DNA of 64,000 bases, from assembly GCF_026229185.1 (NCBI RefSeq), contig NZ_JAGGJA010000003.1:310001-374000 (forward strand), read 5' to 3'. The DNA is from Fodinibius salsisoli. Its GTDB lineage: Bacteria > Bacteroidota > Rhodothermia > Balneolales > Balneolaceae. Numbering within the stretch: the stretch's first letter is position 1; the number at the start of each line of letters is the position of its first letter. Under the pieces are notes generated by a model. The model was not told where the DNA came from, did not search any database, and was given only the letters and a program-made list of their open reading frames with translations. This document shows positions 45,401 through 51,725 of this stretch, in pieces. Position numbers and translations under genes: made by a program.

Positions 45401-45863
45401 CACCGGATTGGGCATCAGTCACTACACCCGAAATGGTAACAGCTATCTTTTCTTCTGCCGTTTGTAGTTTCTGATGGATAACCAAGTACCCTTTCCTGGA
45501 AAGCTTGTAATCCAGTGGGGTATCTTTCAAAACATATTCCAAAGCATCGGTAACAGGCATATTCTTTTTTTGTAGAAATACCCGACCTTCCTGCAGAATA
45601 TCCCCCCGATAACTGAGCTTTAAGCCAGACTTTCTGGCTATTTGTCGCAAGGCCTGTTCTATAGATATTTCCGAAAAATTGATATCAATTTTCAGGTCAA
45701 GCTCTGCTTTATAGAATTCATCAGAAATAGATGGTACTTCTTGTACATTTGCCAAGGTACTTTTGTTGGGCTGATCCTGTGCCATCGCCCTGCCGAGGGT
45801 CATAGTCATTAACAAAAGAACTATCACTCCCAGCAATCCCGCCTTTTTATCCGTTAGTATCAT
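42432..45863 (-). CDS. SusC/RagA-family TonB-dependent transporter with STN domain (unit b)
   Basis: This 1143-residue outer-membrane importer has a signal peptide (LLGVIVLLLMTMTLGRAMAQ), an STN domain at about 52-125 (FSEISIEQALRQIARKSGLK, YVLKDTPLDYKLSRKGYLVI), a carboxypeptidase-D-like domain (ISGVVTDAQSGETIPGVNIL), TonB-box-like DELVVVGYGEQ, plug (LAGRLSGVVGVQRSGLPGSD, PLVMVDGVERPM) and barrel. The FecR gene lies 119 bases upstream, so self-induction through STN-FecR-sigma is expected. The cargo is probably mannan fragments. Confidence 0.95.
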   Translation of the reverse strand: MILTDKKAGLLGVIVLLLMTMTLGRAMAQDQPNKSTLANVQEVPSISDEFYKAELDLKIDINFSEISIEQALRQIARKSGLKLSYRGDILQEGRVFLQKKNMPVTDALEYVLKDTPLDYKLSRKGYLVIHQKLQTAEEKIAVTISGVVTDAQSGETIPGVNILVKGTSIGASTNATGEFTLDAPALTDTLIVSFIGYQTQEVPIDGRTELEISLLPGTITGDELVVVGYGEQREISLIGSQSSLANEQVGELKQSSGSLTNSLAGRLSGVVGVQRSGLPGSDASDIWIRGISTFGDSSPLVMVDGVERPMNSLNPEDIQSLTILKDASATAVYGTRGANGVILIETKEGMDGKPSINVDYYQGVTELTRVPELADGPTYMRLANEANTTRGGNPIYTDEDIQNTIDGTNSLLYPNVDWMGTVFNDYGQNRQFNANVSGGSESTQYYLSLSYYDENGLLVNSDSSDYNTNSNYKKYNLQSNVTLDVTPTTKAKLGIGGYLEDRQYPAGDPDNPIDGVGRVFNQALEVSPVAYPIMYPGGLVPGRNPNGGERNPYADATNRGYTDQFNSQLFSNLELTQDLGTLIQGLSLKGVFGFDTNSLNRVIRGKRPNTYYINPSDPYDVDGSYYYNLTYEGNNTLGYDRRNSGGREYYLQGSLNYQNDFGSRHQVSGVLVYSQLDEQNAFAGDFTASIPHREQSLALRGTYSYDDRYFFEANFGYSGSENFARENRYGFFPSAGVGWVISNEEFFEPLSGAIDFFKIRYSDGFVGASGTDGRRFAYLTLLESYGNAYYYGLNRSGRNGINVSEYGVDVRWSESRKQDLGIEIRTLQDQLSLTVDFFKERREGIFLRRTSIPNFVGLTSDPYGNLGVIENKGFDGQLKFNGRLSQDFNLGIQAQFTYNKDTIVENDQPPQPYPWMDRRGNNLLAIYGYEAVGLFESQEEIDDHAQQFGQVLPGDIKYKDLNGDGVINAFDRKKIARGDVPYLTLGSGITLGYKAFDLQAFFQAQFGSEDQINGYGIHPFQGGGGRGNIYAIATDRWTEENPDPNAFYPRLAYGEAQNNNNFQTSSYWTRKFDFIRMKEVEFGYTLPVSMTTGTALKSARIYFRGRNLLTFSEFDLWDPELNTTNGSAYPNTKVYAIGLDIQF

Positions 45864-45982
45864 ATTAATTTTGTTTTATGTAGCCTTATCATATTAAGGT
45901 TAAGTTGATTATTGGTTGAGATACTTATTTATCGTTAACATTCAATTTGATAGGATTGGTTGTTGGACTTTGGTCGGTGGAG

Positions 45983-47002
45983 TTAGAATGTTACCAATGT
46001 GTCAGAGCGCCTGTAATCCACTCCCATAGATGCCGATATTACATCCAACACTTCGCCGAGTTCCGCTTTCTGAAATGTTCCGGTAAATGGAACCGTGCGC
46101 AGCTCTTGATCAGTAATCTTGATATGAACATTAAAATTACGTTCAAGTCTTTTCACCACATCCGAAAATGGTTCGTTATCAAAATGCATCCCCCCGGTAA
46201 GCCATAGCATTTCCTTCTCCACATCCACAGCCTGCACTTCCGAAAGACCTTTATTTTCTATTACACTGGCATATTCTCCTTTGGTAAGCAATACTCTTTC
46301 TTTCGTATTAAGATCAGTGCTTTGTGCATTAACAGCGACTTTCCCTTCTCGTACTCCAACACCGACCATACTCCAGGCCCTGACATTAAATTTGGTTCCC
46401 AACACTTCTACTTCAGCCATGCCGGCATCTACGATAAATGGTCGATCTTTATTGGGAGCAACTTCAAAATAAGCCTCACCTCTGAGTTTCACCTTCCGTT
46501 GTGTTTCTCTAAAAGCCTTGGGATACTCGAGGGTACTTCCTGAGTTTAAGGTGACCACCGTACCATCCGAAAAGGTCAGTTGAGCGCGTTCTCCATTACC
46601 CGTCTCTAAAGTTTGCATGACGGTTGAGATTGAGGCCACTTTTTCGGCACCCTGATCAATACTCTGCCACGAAAACCATCCGACAAAAGCTGCCAATAAG
46701 ATGGCTGCGGCAGCCCTGAATACCGGCAACATTTTTTGTCTTACACCGGCTCCTTTCCTGCTATTTTTAATGGCATTGGCCTCACCTTTTATTTCACGGT
46801 CTCTAAAGGTTGTCCAGGCTGTTTGAACATTAACATCAAATTCTTCCTCTGAAGATAATTCCCAAATATTATTAACCTCATCAACTAATTCTCGGTTGGC
46901 CGGATCTTCATCCATCCATTTTTCAACTTTCATTTGTTCTTCTTTGGGACAGCTTCCCGTTATGTACCGCTGTATTAAAGTCCACATGTGGGGTGTAGGC
47001 AT
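45983..47002 (-). CDS. FecR-type anti-sigma factor (unit b)
   Basis: This 339-residue protein has an N-terminal anti-sigma region (WTLIQRYITGSCPKEEQMKV), one transmembrane helix (~94-111, VFRAAAAILLAAFVGWF), a FecR domain (GERAQLTFSDGTVVTLNSGS, KVKLRGEAYFEVAPNKDRPF, VEVLGTKFNVRAW) and a C-terminal DUF4974-like part (MHFDNEPFSDVVKRLERNFN). Its sigma partner is probably the gene at 49478-50059, from which it is separated by a GH92 gene and a terminator. That is an unusual arrangement. Confidence 0.93.
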   Translation of the reverse strand: MPTPHMWTLIQRYITGSCPKEEQMKVEKWMDEDPANRELVDEVNNIWELSSEEEFDVNVQTAWTTFRDREIKGEANAIKNSRKGAGVRQKMLPVFRAAAAILLAAFVGWFSWQSIDQGAEKVASISTVMQTLETGNGERAQLTFSDGTVVTLNSGSTLEYPKAFRETQRKVKLRGEAYFEVAPNKDRPFIVDAGMAEVEVLGTKFNVRAWSMVGVGVREGKVAVNAQSTDLNTKERVLLTKGEYASVIENKGLSEVQAVDVEKEMLWLTGGMHFDNEPFSDVVKRLERNFNVHIKITDQELRTVPFTGTFQKAELGEVLDVISASMGVDYRRSDTLVTF

Positions 47003-47137
47003 CGATATCAGTACTTTTTACCGTTGTCTTTATTATTAAGACGAGCGAGAATGGAGGCACCCTGCAATTTTTTCCACATTAATTTGGGTTTACTCAAAAA
47101 ATAGTTGTGAGATATCGAGTATGTCTCCAAAATAATT

Positions 47138-47169
47138 CCAATAGGGCTACCCATCGGTAACCCTATTGG
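47138..47169 (-). terminator. Intrinsic terminator after the GH92 gene
   Basis: CCAATAGGGCTACC (47138-47151) pairs with GGTAACCCTATTGG (47156-47169) with one mismatch and a CATC loop. Read on the minus strand the hairpin is followed by AATTATTTT. It separates the sigma-GH92 transcript from the FecR-SusC-SusD genes. Confidence 0.8.
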
Positions 47170-47278
47170 ATACTAATAGCAAGGACCATCACCTGAAATT
47201 TCAGATAGGTATGAAGCAAAGAATTACGGACAAAAGAATAGTTGAATACGCATAGTTCGAGCCAACAAACAGCATCTA

Positions 47279-49465
47279 TTAATTCACAGCTATTTCCAGC
47301 TTTCCACCGGCTTGCAAGGCCTGATGAGGTAAAGAAAATTTTTCAAGGGTATCCTCATTCAGTTTTAAATTATTGATCTTTATTCCCTCTCTCCTTTTCT
47401 CTATCAGAAATTCATTGTTCTCAACTTTAATTTTAACGCTATCAAATAGAGGGATACTTATAAGGTATTCTTCATCCGCTGGGGAGAATGGATAAAGGCC
47501 GATAGCATTAAAAACATACCAAGCCGACATCTCCCCGGCATCATCCATGCCGCTCAGTGCCAAGCCATGTTCACCAACACCGTAAAATTTATGCATAATC
47601 GTATTCAGGATTTTCTGCGTCTTCGGTTGCTTGTCAACGAAGTAATAGAGGTAGGGATAATTGTGGTCAGGTTGATTGCCCTGGGAATACTGACCCAGAA
47701 AACAGCAGACATTGCGAGCAACATAGCTGGAATTCCAGGGTATGGAGAATAGCGAATCCATCTTAGCTTCAAATGCTTCCTCTGAGCCATGCAGATCAAT
47801 CAGCCCCTCCATATCATGCGGAGCGAAGAAGGAAGACTGCCATGCATTAGCCTCGCGATACATATATTCATAATATGGATATTCGGGATTAAAACTTTGC
47901 ACCCAATCCCCGTTTTCTAACTTACCCCGCATGAAACCTGTGGAGCTATCAAATAAATTTTTATAATTGCTTGAACGTTGCATAAATTTTTTCTCTGCAA
48001 CCGTATCTCCCACTGCTGCCGCCAAAAGTGCAACAGAATAATCATCGTAGGCGTACTCCAACGTCTTTGTCACAGCAGCTTTAGCCTTGGTCTCTACATG
48101 GGCTCTGTTAACTTCTGGCGTCGTTATATACCCTCTATCCATATATTCTTTGATATAAGGTCGTGGTCCCCCTTCTCGGGTGGCATTCTGAATCAACAGT
48201 TTGAGAGCTTTTTCTACATCGAAGTCTTTGATTCCTCTCAAGTAGGATCCGGCAATAAAGGGTGCCGCATGGTCGCCATGAAAGAAGGTAGGGATGAATC
48301 CCATCTTATCACCTGTAGCAATTAACGATTGGATCACATCTGAGGTTACGTTGGGAGAAAGCATCCCCATGAGCACTAATTTGTTGCGATACGTATCCCA
48401 TAAGGCCGGGCGGGTGTAATAGTTAAAACCAGCAGTCGTAACATTACCCTCAACATCACGATATTCCCCATTGTAATCGCTTCGTAAGGCCGGCCATAAG
48501 AATGATCGGTATAGGGAAGTATAAAACAGTTCTTTCTCTTTTAGGGTACCTCCTGTTACTTTTATCCCCTCTAATAACTGTTCCCATTCTTTGCTTGCAG
48601 ATTGTTTTACTTCTTCGAAGCCTTGATTTCCAATTTCAGCCTCCAGGTTTTCTTTAGCATTTTCCTGGCTAACAAATGATAAGCCAATCTGAAGCTCAAC
48701 CTTGCTTGAGCCTTCATCGGCCAAATAGACCATCGAAAGCGGGTCTTCCTTGTTTCCTTCTTTTAATCGTTCAACATTCTGATTGAAACGCGCATAGAAA
48801 TACACTTTGTAGCCGGTATCCTGGTAGCCTGCCACTGCCCTTTCCCCCACCTGTTTGACCTTCCACCCGTGTACCCCTTCATTGGATCTGCTTAAATCAA
48901 AAGCCACTTTTTTGCTACTATCCTCAGGAAAATGATATCGATGAAATCCACTTCTCTTTATTGTCGTCAGTTCTGCATCAACTCCGTAATACTCGAGTAA
49001 CACACGGTAATAGCCCGGTGAAGCCGTTTCCGAATCATGGCTAAAGGCTGATCCCAAATTATCGCCCGATACTTCTCCCGTAACGGGCAGCACTGGAATG
49101 TGCCCCAAGTTCCAGTGCCCTTTGTTGGTATGGGTAAACCCTTTTATTACACTATCTTCATATTGATAGCCAGTGCCTGTACCATACTCCGTAACAGGAC
49201 TTAGCTGAACCATTGCATTTGGACGGGCAGCCCCGGGATAGGTCAGACCTGCCCATACCCGCCATCCCTTGGGTGGGGTATATCCAATTAAAGTGGTGTC
49301 TGTTAGGGGTTCGGTGCCAATAAACGGATTAACATGAGAGGTTAATTTTTGAGAATCATTGGTTTTATTATCACATGAAAACGCAACAATAAGCAGAATC
49401 AGTAAGGGTAGGTAACAGGTACTTAAAATGGGAAAAGCTTTGTTCATCATATATGAATTTAGCAA
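47279..49465 (-). CDS. GH92-family alpha-mannosidase lipoprotein
   Basis: This is a 728-residue exo-mannosidase with lipobox LIVAFSC (Cys31); an internal ATG at 49450 is an alternative start. GH92 landmarks are HVNPFIGTE, RPNAMVQLSPVTEYGTGTGY, TSLYRSFLWP, RPALWDTYRN (354-361), the catalytic-acid region EANAWQSSFFAPHD (Glu538, by position) and the base region MDDAGEMSAWYVFNAIGLYP (Asp641, Asp642). GH92 enzymes are Ca2+-dependent inverting alpha-mannosidases. Two stretches differ from the forms I know: FFHGDH (394-399) and GNQPDH (596-601) where GNEPxH is common. It lies between the sigma gene (13 bases upstream) and FecR. Confidence 0.92.
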   Translation of the reverse strand: MLNSYMMNKAFPILSTCYLPLLILLIVAFSCDNKTNDSQKLTSHVNPFIGTEPLTDTTLIGYTPPKGWRVWAGLTYPGAARPNAMVQLSPVTEYGTGTGYQYEDSVIKGFTHTNKGHWNLGHIPVLPVTGEVSGDNLGSAFSHDSETASPGYYRVLLEYYGVDAELTTIKRSGFHRYHFPEDSSKKVAFDLSRSNEGVHGWKVKQVGERAVAGYQDTGYKVYFYARFNQNVERLKEGNKEDPLSMVYLADEGSSKVELQIGLSFVSQENAKENLEAEIGNQGFEEVKQSASKEWEQLLEGIKVTGGTLKEKELFYTSLYRSFLWPALRSDYNGEYRDVEGNVTTAGFNYYTRPALWDTYRNKLVLMGMLSPNVTSDVIQSLIATGDKMGFIPTFFHGDHAAPFIAGSYLRGIKDFDVEKALKLLIQNATREGGPRPYIKEYMDRGYITTPEVNRAHVETKAKAAVTKTLEYAYDDYSVALLAAAVGDTVAEKKFMQRSSNYKNLFDSSTGFMRGKLENGDWVQSFNPEYPYYEYMYREANAWQSSFFAPHDMEGLIDLHGSEEAFEAKMDSLFSIPWNSSYVARNVCCFLGQYSQGNQPDHNYPYLYYFVDKQPKTQKILNTIMHKFYGVGEHGLALSGMDDAGEMSAWYVFNAIGLYPFSPADEEYLISIPLFDSVKIKVENNEFLIEKRREGIKINNLKLNEDTLEKFSLPHQALQAGGKLEIAVN

Positions 49466-49477
49466 TAGTTTCTTTAG

Positions 49478-50059
49478 TTACATGGTTAATGTAGCAACCA
49501 GGATAAAGGGTAAAAGGTAAGCAAGACGTTCTCTAAGCCGCTTAAGAGTTCGCGTCATCTGAGACTCTACGGTTTTTACAGATACATCCATCACCTGGGC
49601 AATTTCTTTATAGGTAAGTCCATCGTAGCGGTGTAACTTATACGTCATTTTACTTCTGGAGGGCAAGGCTTCTATCTCTTTTTTTATCGCTTTTCGCAGT
49701 TGTTTTCTACGAAACTGATCCTCAAAATCTATGGTTGGGTGCTCTTTGTTATCCATCCATTTGGGATCGTACTCCTGCCGCACTTCTTCATGCTTAAGAT
49801 GGTCTAACGCCCGATGTTTTACAGCTTGGTACAGATAAGCCTTAATAGGTCCAGCTGGCGACCAGGTGCTTCTGTTTTCCCATATATTGGCAAAGACCTC
49901 TTGTACTAACTCCTCAGCAATTGCTTTTGATTTCACATACCGCCAGGCAAAACGGGTAAGATGCAAATAATACTCCTTAAATAAGCATTCAAAAGTATGC
50001 TCGTCCCCTTTTTGGATTTTATAAATCCTATTTTTTTTAGCCGTTTCCTCTACACCCAT
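49478..50059 (-). CDS. FecI-type ECF sigma factor with hydrophobic C-tail (unit b)
   Basis: This 193-residue sigma factor has region 2 (FECLFKEYYLHLTRFAWRYV, then ELVQEVFANIWENRSTWSPA) and region 4 (LPSRSKMTYKLHRYDGLTYK, then EIAQVMDVSVKTVESQMTRT). After the helix-turn-helix the protein ends in a hydrophobic tail, LAYLLPFILVATLTM. The GH92 gene starts 13 bases downstream, and the likely FecR partner comes after that. It resembles the unit-a sigma factor more than the unit-c one. Confidence 0.93.
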   Translation of the reverse strand: MGVEETAKKNRIYKIQKGDEHTFECLFKEYYLHLTRFAWRYVKSKAIAEELVQEVFANIWENRSTWSPAGPIKAYLYQAVKHRALDHLKHEEVRQEYDPKWMDNKEHPTIDFEDQFRRKQLRKAIKKEIEALPSRSKMTYKLHRYDGLTYKEIAQVMDVSVKTVESQMTRTLKRLRERLAYLLPFILVATLTM

Positions 50060-50187
50060 TCACTTTTTTAGACATAATGAAAATGATGCTTTCTTAAATA
50101 GCATCTTTTTTCAAAAAAGTAAATTAAATATTCTTACGTATTGTTAATGAAATACTATAAAATTAACTAAGCATATAGCTTAAATAA

Positions 50188-50222
50188 ATCACTCCCGCTT
50201 TAACCAAGCTAGCGGGAGTGAT
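50188..50222 (-). terminator. Terminator after the 3-keto-disaccharide hydrolase-type gene
   Basis: ATCACTCCCGCT (50188-50199) pairs perfectly with AGCGGGAGTGAT (50211-50222). On the minus strand it is followed by TTATTTAAG. It ends the SusC-SusD-GMC transcript and insulates the next sigma gene. Confidence 0.85.
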
Positions 50223-50279
50223 TTAACTTTAGAAAGGTTATTCCACCTCTCGAAGGCAACAATAATATTCAAAATAGCT

Positions 50280-50996
50280 TTATAGCTCTTTAATCTTAAT
50301 GTTACGGAAGCTTACACGGTTGCCGTGATCCTGGATGCCAATATATCCTTCTCGTGCATCTCCGAATTCAGGATGGCTTTGGAATTTACTATTACGAAGC
50401 ATTTCGTACCACTCATTGGTCCAAAGCTCATACTCGACTACCTTTTCTCCATTTTGCCAATGTTCAATAGAAGCACCGTCTGCTACAATCTTAATAGAAT
50501 TCCACTCCCCATAGGGATTGGCATTCTGAGGCTTAACAGGAATCAAATCATAAAGTGATCCCGACTTACGGTTTCCATCCTTCCCTCTTTCGGCATCAGG
50601 ATGGTTTTCATTATCCAACACCTGTACTTCGGGTGCTGACCAGTAGATCGCCTGGGTCGGCTGCTCCATAGCCCGGAAGAAGATTCCGCCATTAGCTCCT
50701 TTCGTAACTTTCCACTCAAGCTTTAGTATAAAGTCTCCATATTTTTTGTCGGTGATGATATCGCCCCCTCCACCATCAGCAAGGACAACAAGGTTTCCAT
50801 CTTCTACCGCCCATCCTTTGTCAGGAAAAGCGTCCTTATTGTAGCCCCGCCAATGATCGGTCGTTTCTCCATCAAAGAGCAGCGCCCAGCCATCATCTTT
50901 TTCTTCTTGTGTAAGCATATTATTCTGTGCTTTAGTTGAACAACTACAGATTGTTAACACTAACATTGTGGAAAATAATATCGATAAGAACTTCAT
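50280..50996 (-). CDS. 3-keto-disaccharide hydrolase family (DUF1080) lipoprotein
   Basis: This is a 238-residue lipoprotein (signal MKFLSILFSTMLVLTICSC, Cys17 or 19) with one concanavalin-like beta-sandwich of the PF06439 type: GWALLFDGETTDHWRGYNKD, WAVEDGNLVVLADGGGGDII, YGDFILKLEWKVTKGANGGI, FFRAMEQPTQAIYWSAPEVQ, LDNENHPDAERGKDGNRKSG, YDLIPV and GEWNSIKIVADGASIEHWQN. Characterised members hydrolyse glycosidic bonds of 3-keto-sugars. It is the last gene of the sigma-controlled unit and lies 35 bases after the dehydrogenase small subunit, which matches an oxidise-then-cleave route. Confidence 0.92.
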   Translation of the reverse strand: MKFLSILFSTMLVLTICSCSTKAQNNMLTQEEKDDGWALLFDGETTDHWRGYNKDAFPDKGWAVEDGNLVVLADGGGGDIITDKKYGDFILKLEWKVTKGANGGIFFRAMEQPTQAIYWSAPEVQVLDNENHPDAERGKDGNRKSGSLYDLIPVKPQNANPYGEWNSIKIVADGASIEHWQNGEKVVEYELWTNEWYEMLRNSKFQSHPEFGDAREGYIGIQDHGNRVSFRNIKIKEL

Positions 50997-51031
50997 GTAT
51001 AAGTATTTAAATAGTAAGAGTTAAAATTATG

Positions 51032-51649
51032 TTAAGCAGAATTTTTTGCCTTGTCTGCCAGTCCAATATGTTCGAGCGCCTCGTGAGAGCAACCTTGCCA
51101 GTCATATGGCTGATTACCCATATAACCAATATCTTCAATACCGATTTGACTGGACCAGAACCCAGAAGCTACTAAATCCCGAAAACTATTAAAAAAAGTA
51201 ACTCCGGGTTGCATTTCGGGTTCAGCTATTTTAGGATACGCAATCTGGTCAAGCATATTCTTTTGCTCCTCTTCGGAGCAGTCAATAAACTTTTTGTCAA
51301 ACTGCTTCTGGCATTGAACATCCAGCCAACTAAGTCCACCACGCATCGGGGTCTGATTTTCCGGTCGATCCAGCATCATAAAATCGATAAACTCTGGAAC
51401 CCCGGCATCTTCGGCATTACCGGAGCGTTCATCAGCCGGAATAATTAAATTAGCCAACTGGCGGACCGTTTCGAACTCGTGATCAGTAAAAAACTGGGTT
51501 TCCCATTTTTCGATATCTTCCTGGGAAACATGTTTCCAGAAGTTGTGCTCCTTCGTTGCTTCTTTCGGGGCCTGCTGACAACCCGTCATCACAAAGCTCG
51601 TTGCCAGTGTACTCAAAGACAGGGTTTTTATCGCTTCTCTTCTATCCAT
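51032..51649 (-). CDS. Gluconate 2-dehydrogenase subunit 3 family small subunit (copy 2)
   Basis: This is a 205-residue partner of the upstream GMC flavoprotein. It begins MDRREAIKTLSLSTLATSFV with twin arginine at 3-4 and lipobox VMTGC (Cys24), so it is probably Tat-exported. The body has LANLIIPADERSGNAEDAGV, PEFIDFMMLD, EEQKNMLDQIAYPKIAEPEM, TFFNSFRDLVASGFWSSQIG and a terminal YDWQGCSHE. It starts 2 bases after a repeat element homologous to the one before copy 1, which encodes an almost identical first eight residues. Confidence 0.9.
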   Translation of the reverse strand: MDRREAIKTLSLSTLATSFVMTGCQQAPKEATKEHNFWKHVSQEDIEKWETQFFTDHEFETVRQLANLIIPADERSGNAEDAGVPEFIDFMMLDRPENQTPMRGGLSWLDVQCQKQFDKKFIDCSEEEQKNMLDQIAYPKIAEPEMQPGVTFFNSFRDLVASGFWSSQIGIEDIGYMGNQPYDWQGCSHEALEHIGLADKAKNSA

Positions 51650-51650
51650 A

Positions 51651-51718
51651 GTGGTTTGAGTCTTGAGTTATGAGTCTTGAGTAATGAAATGATAATAAAG
51701 AACCTCTCATCACTCACG
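51651..51718 (-). repeat. Palindromic ACTCA-rich intergenic element (copy 2)
   Basis: On the minus strand this begins CGTGAGTGATGAG (51718-51706), continues through a CTTTAT segment, and ends in TTACTCAAGACTCATAACTC and AAGACTCAAACC next to the small-subunit ATG. Order, orientation and position match the copy at 24256-24342. Confidence 0.8.
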
Positions 51719-51725
51719 ACTATAA

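Noticed and set aside
47279-49465. GH92 as a mannose-phosphate uncapping enzyme because GNQP replaces GNEP
   Set aside because: By position relative to the base aspartates, the catalytic acid should be Glu538 in EANAWQ, which is present. The Gln lies in another loop, so the known acid-to-Gln change of uncapping enzymes is not shown.
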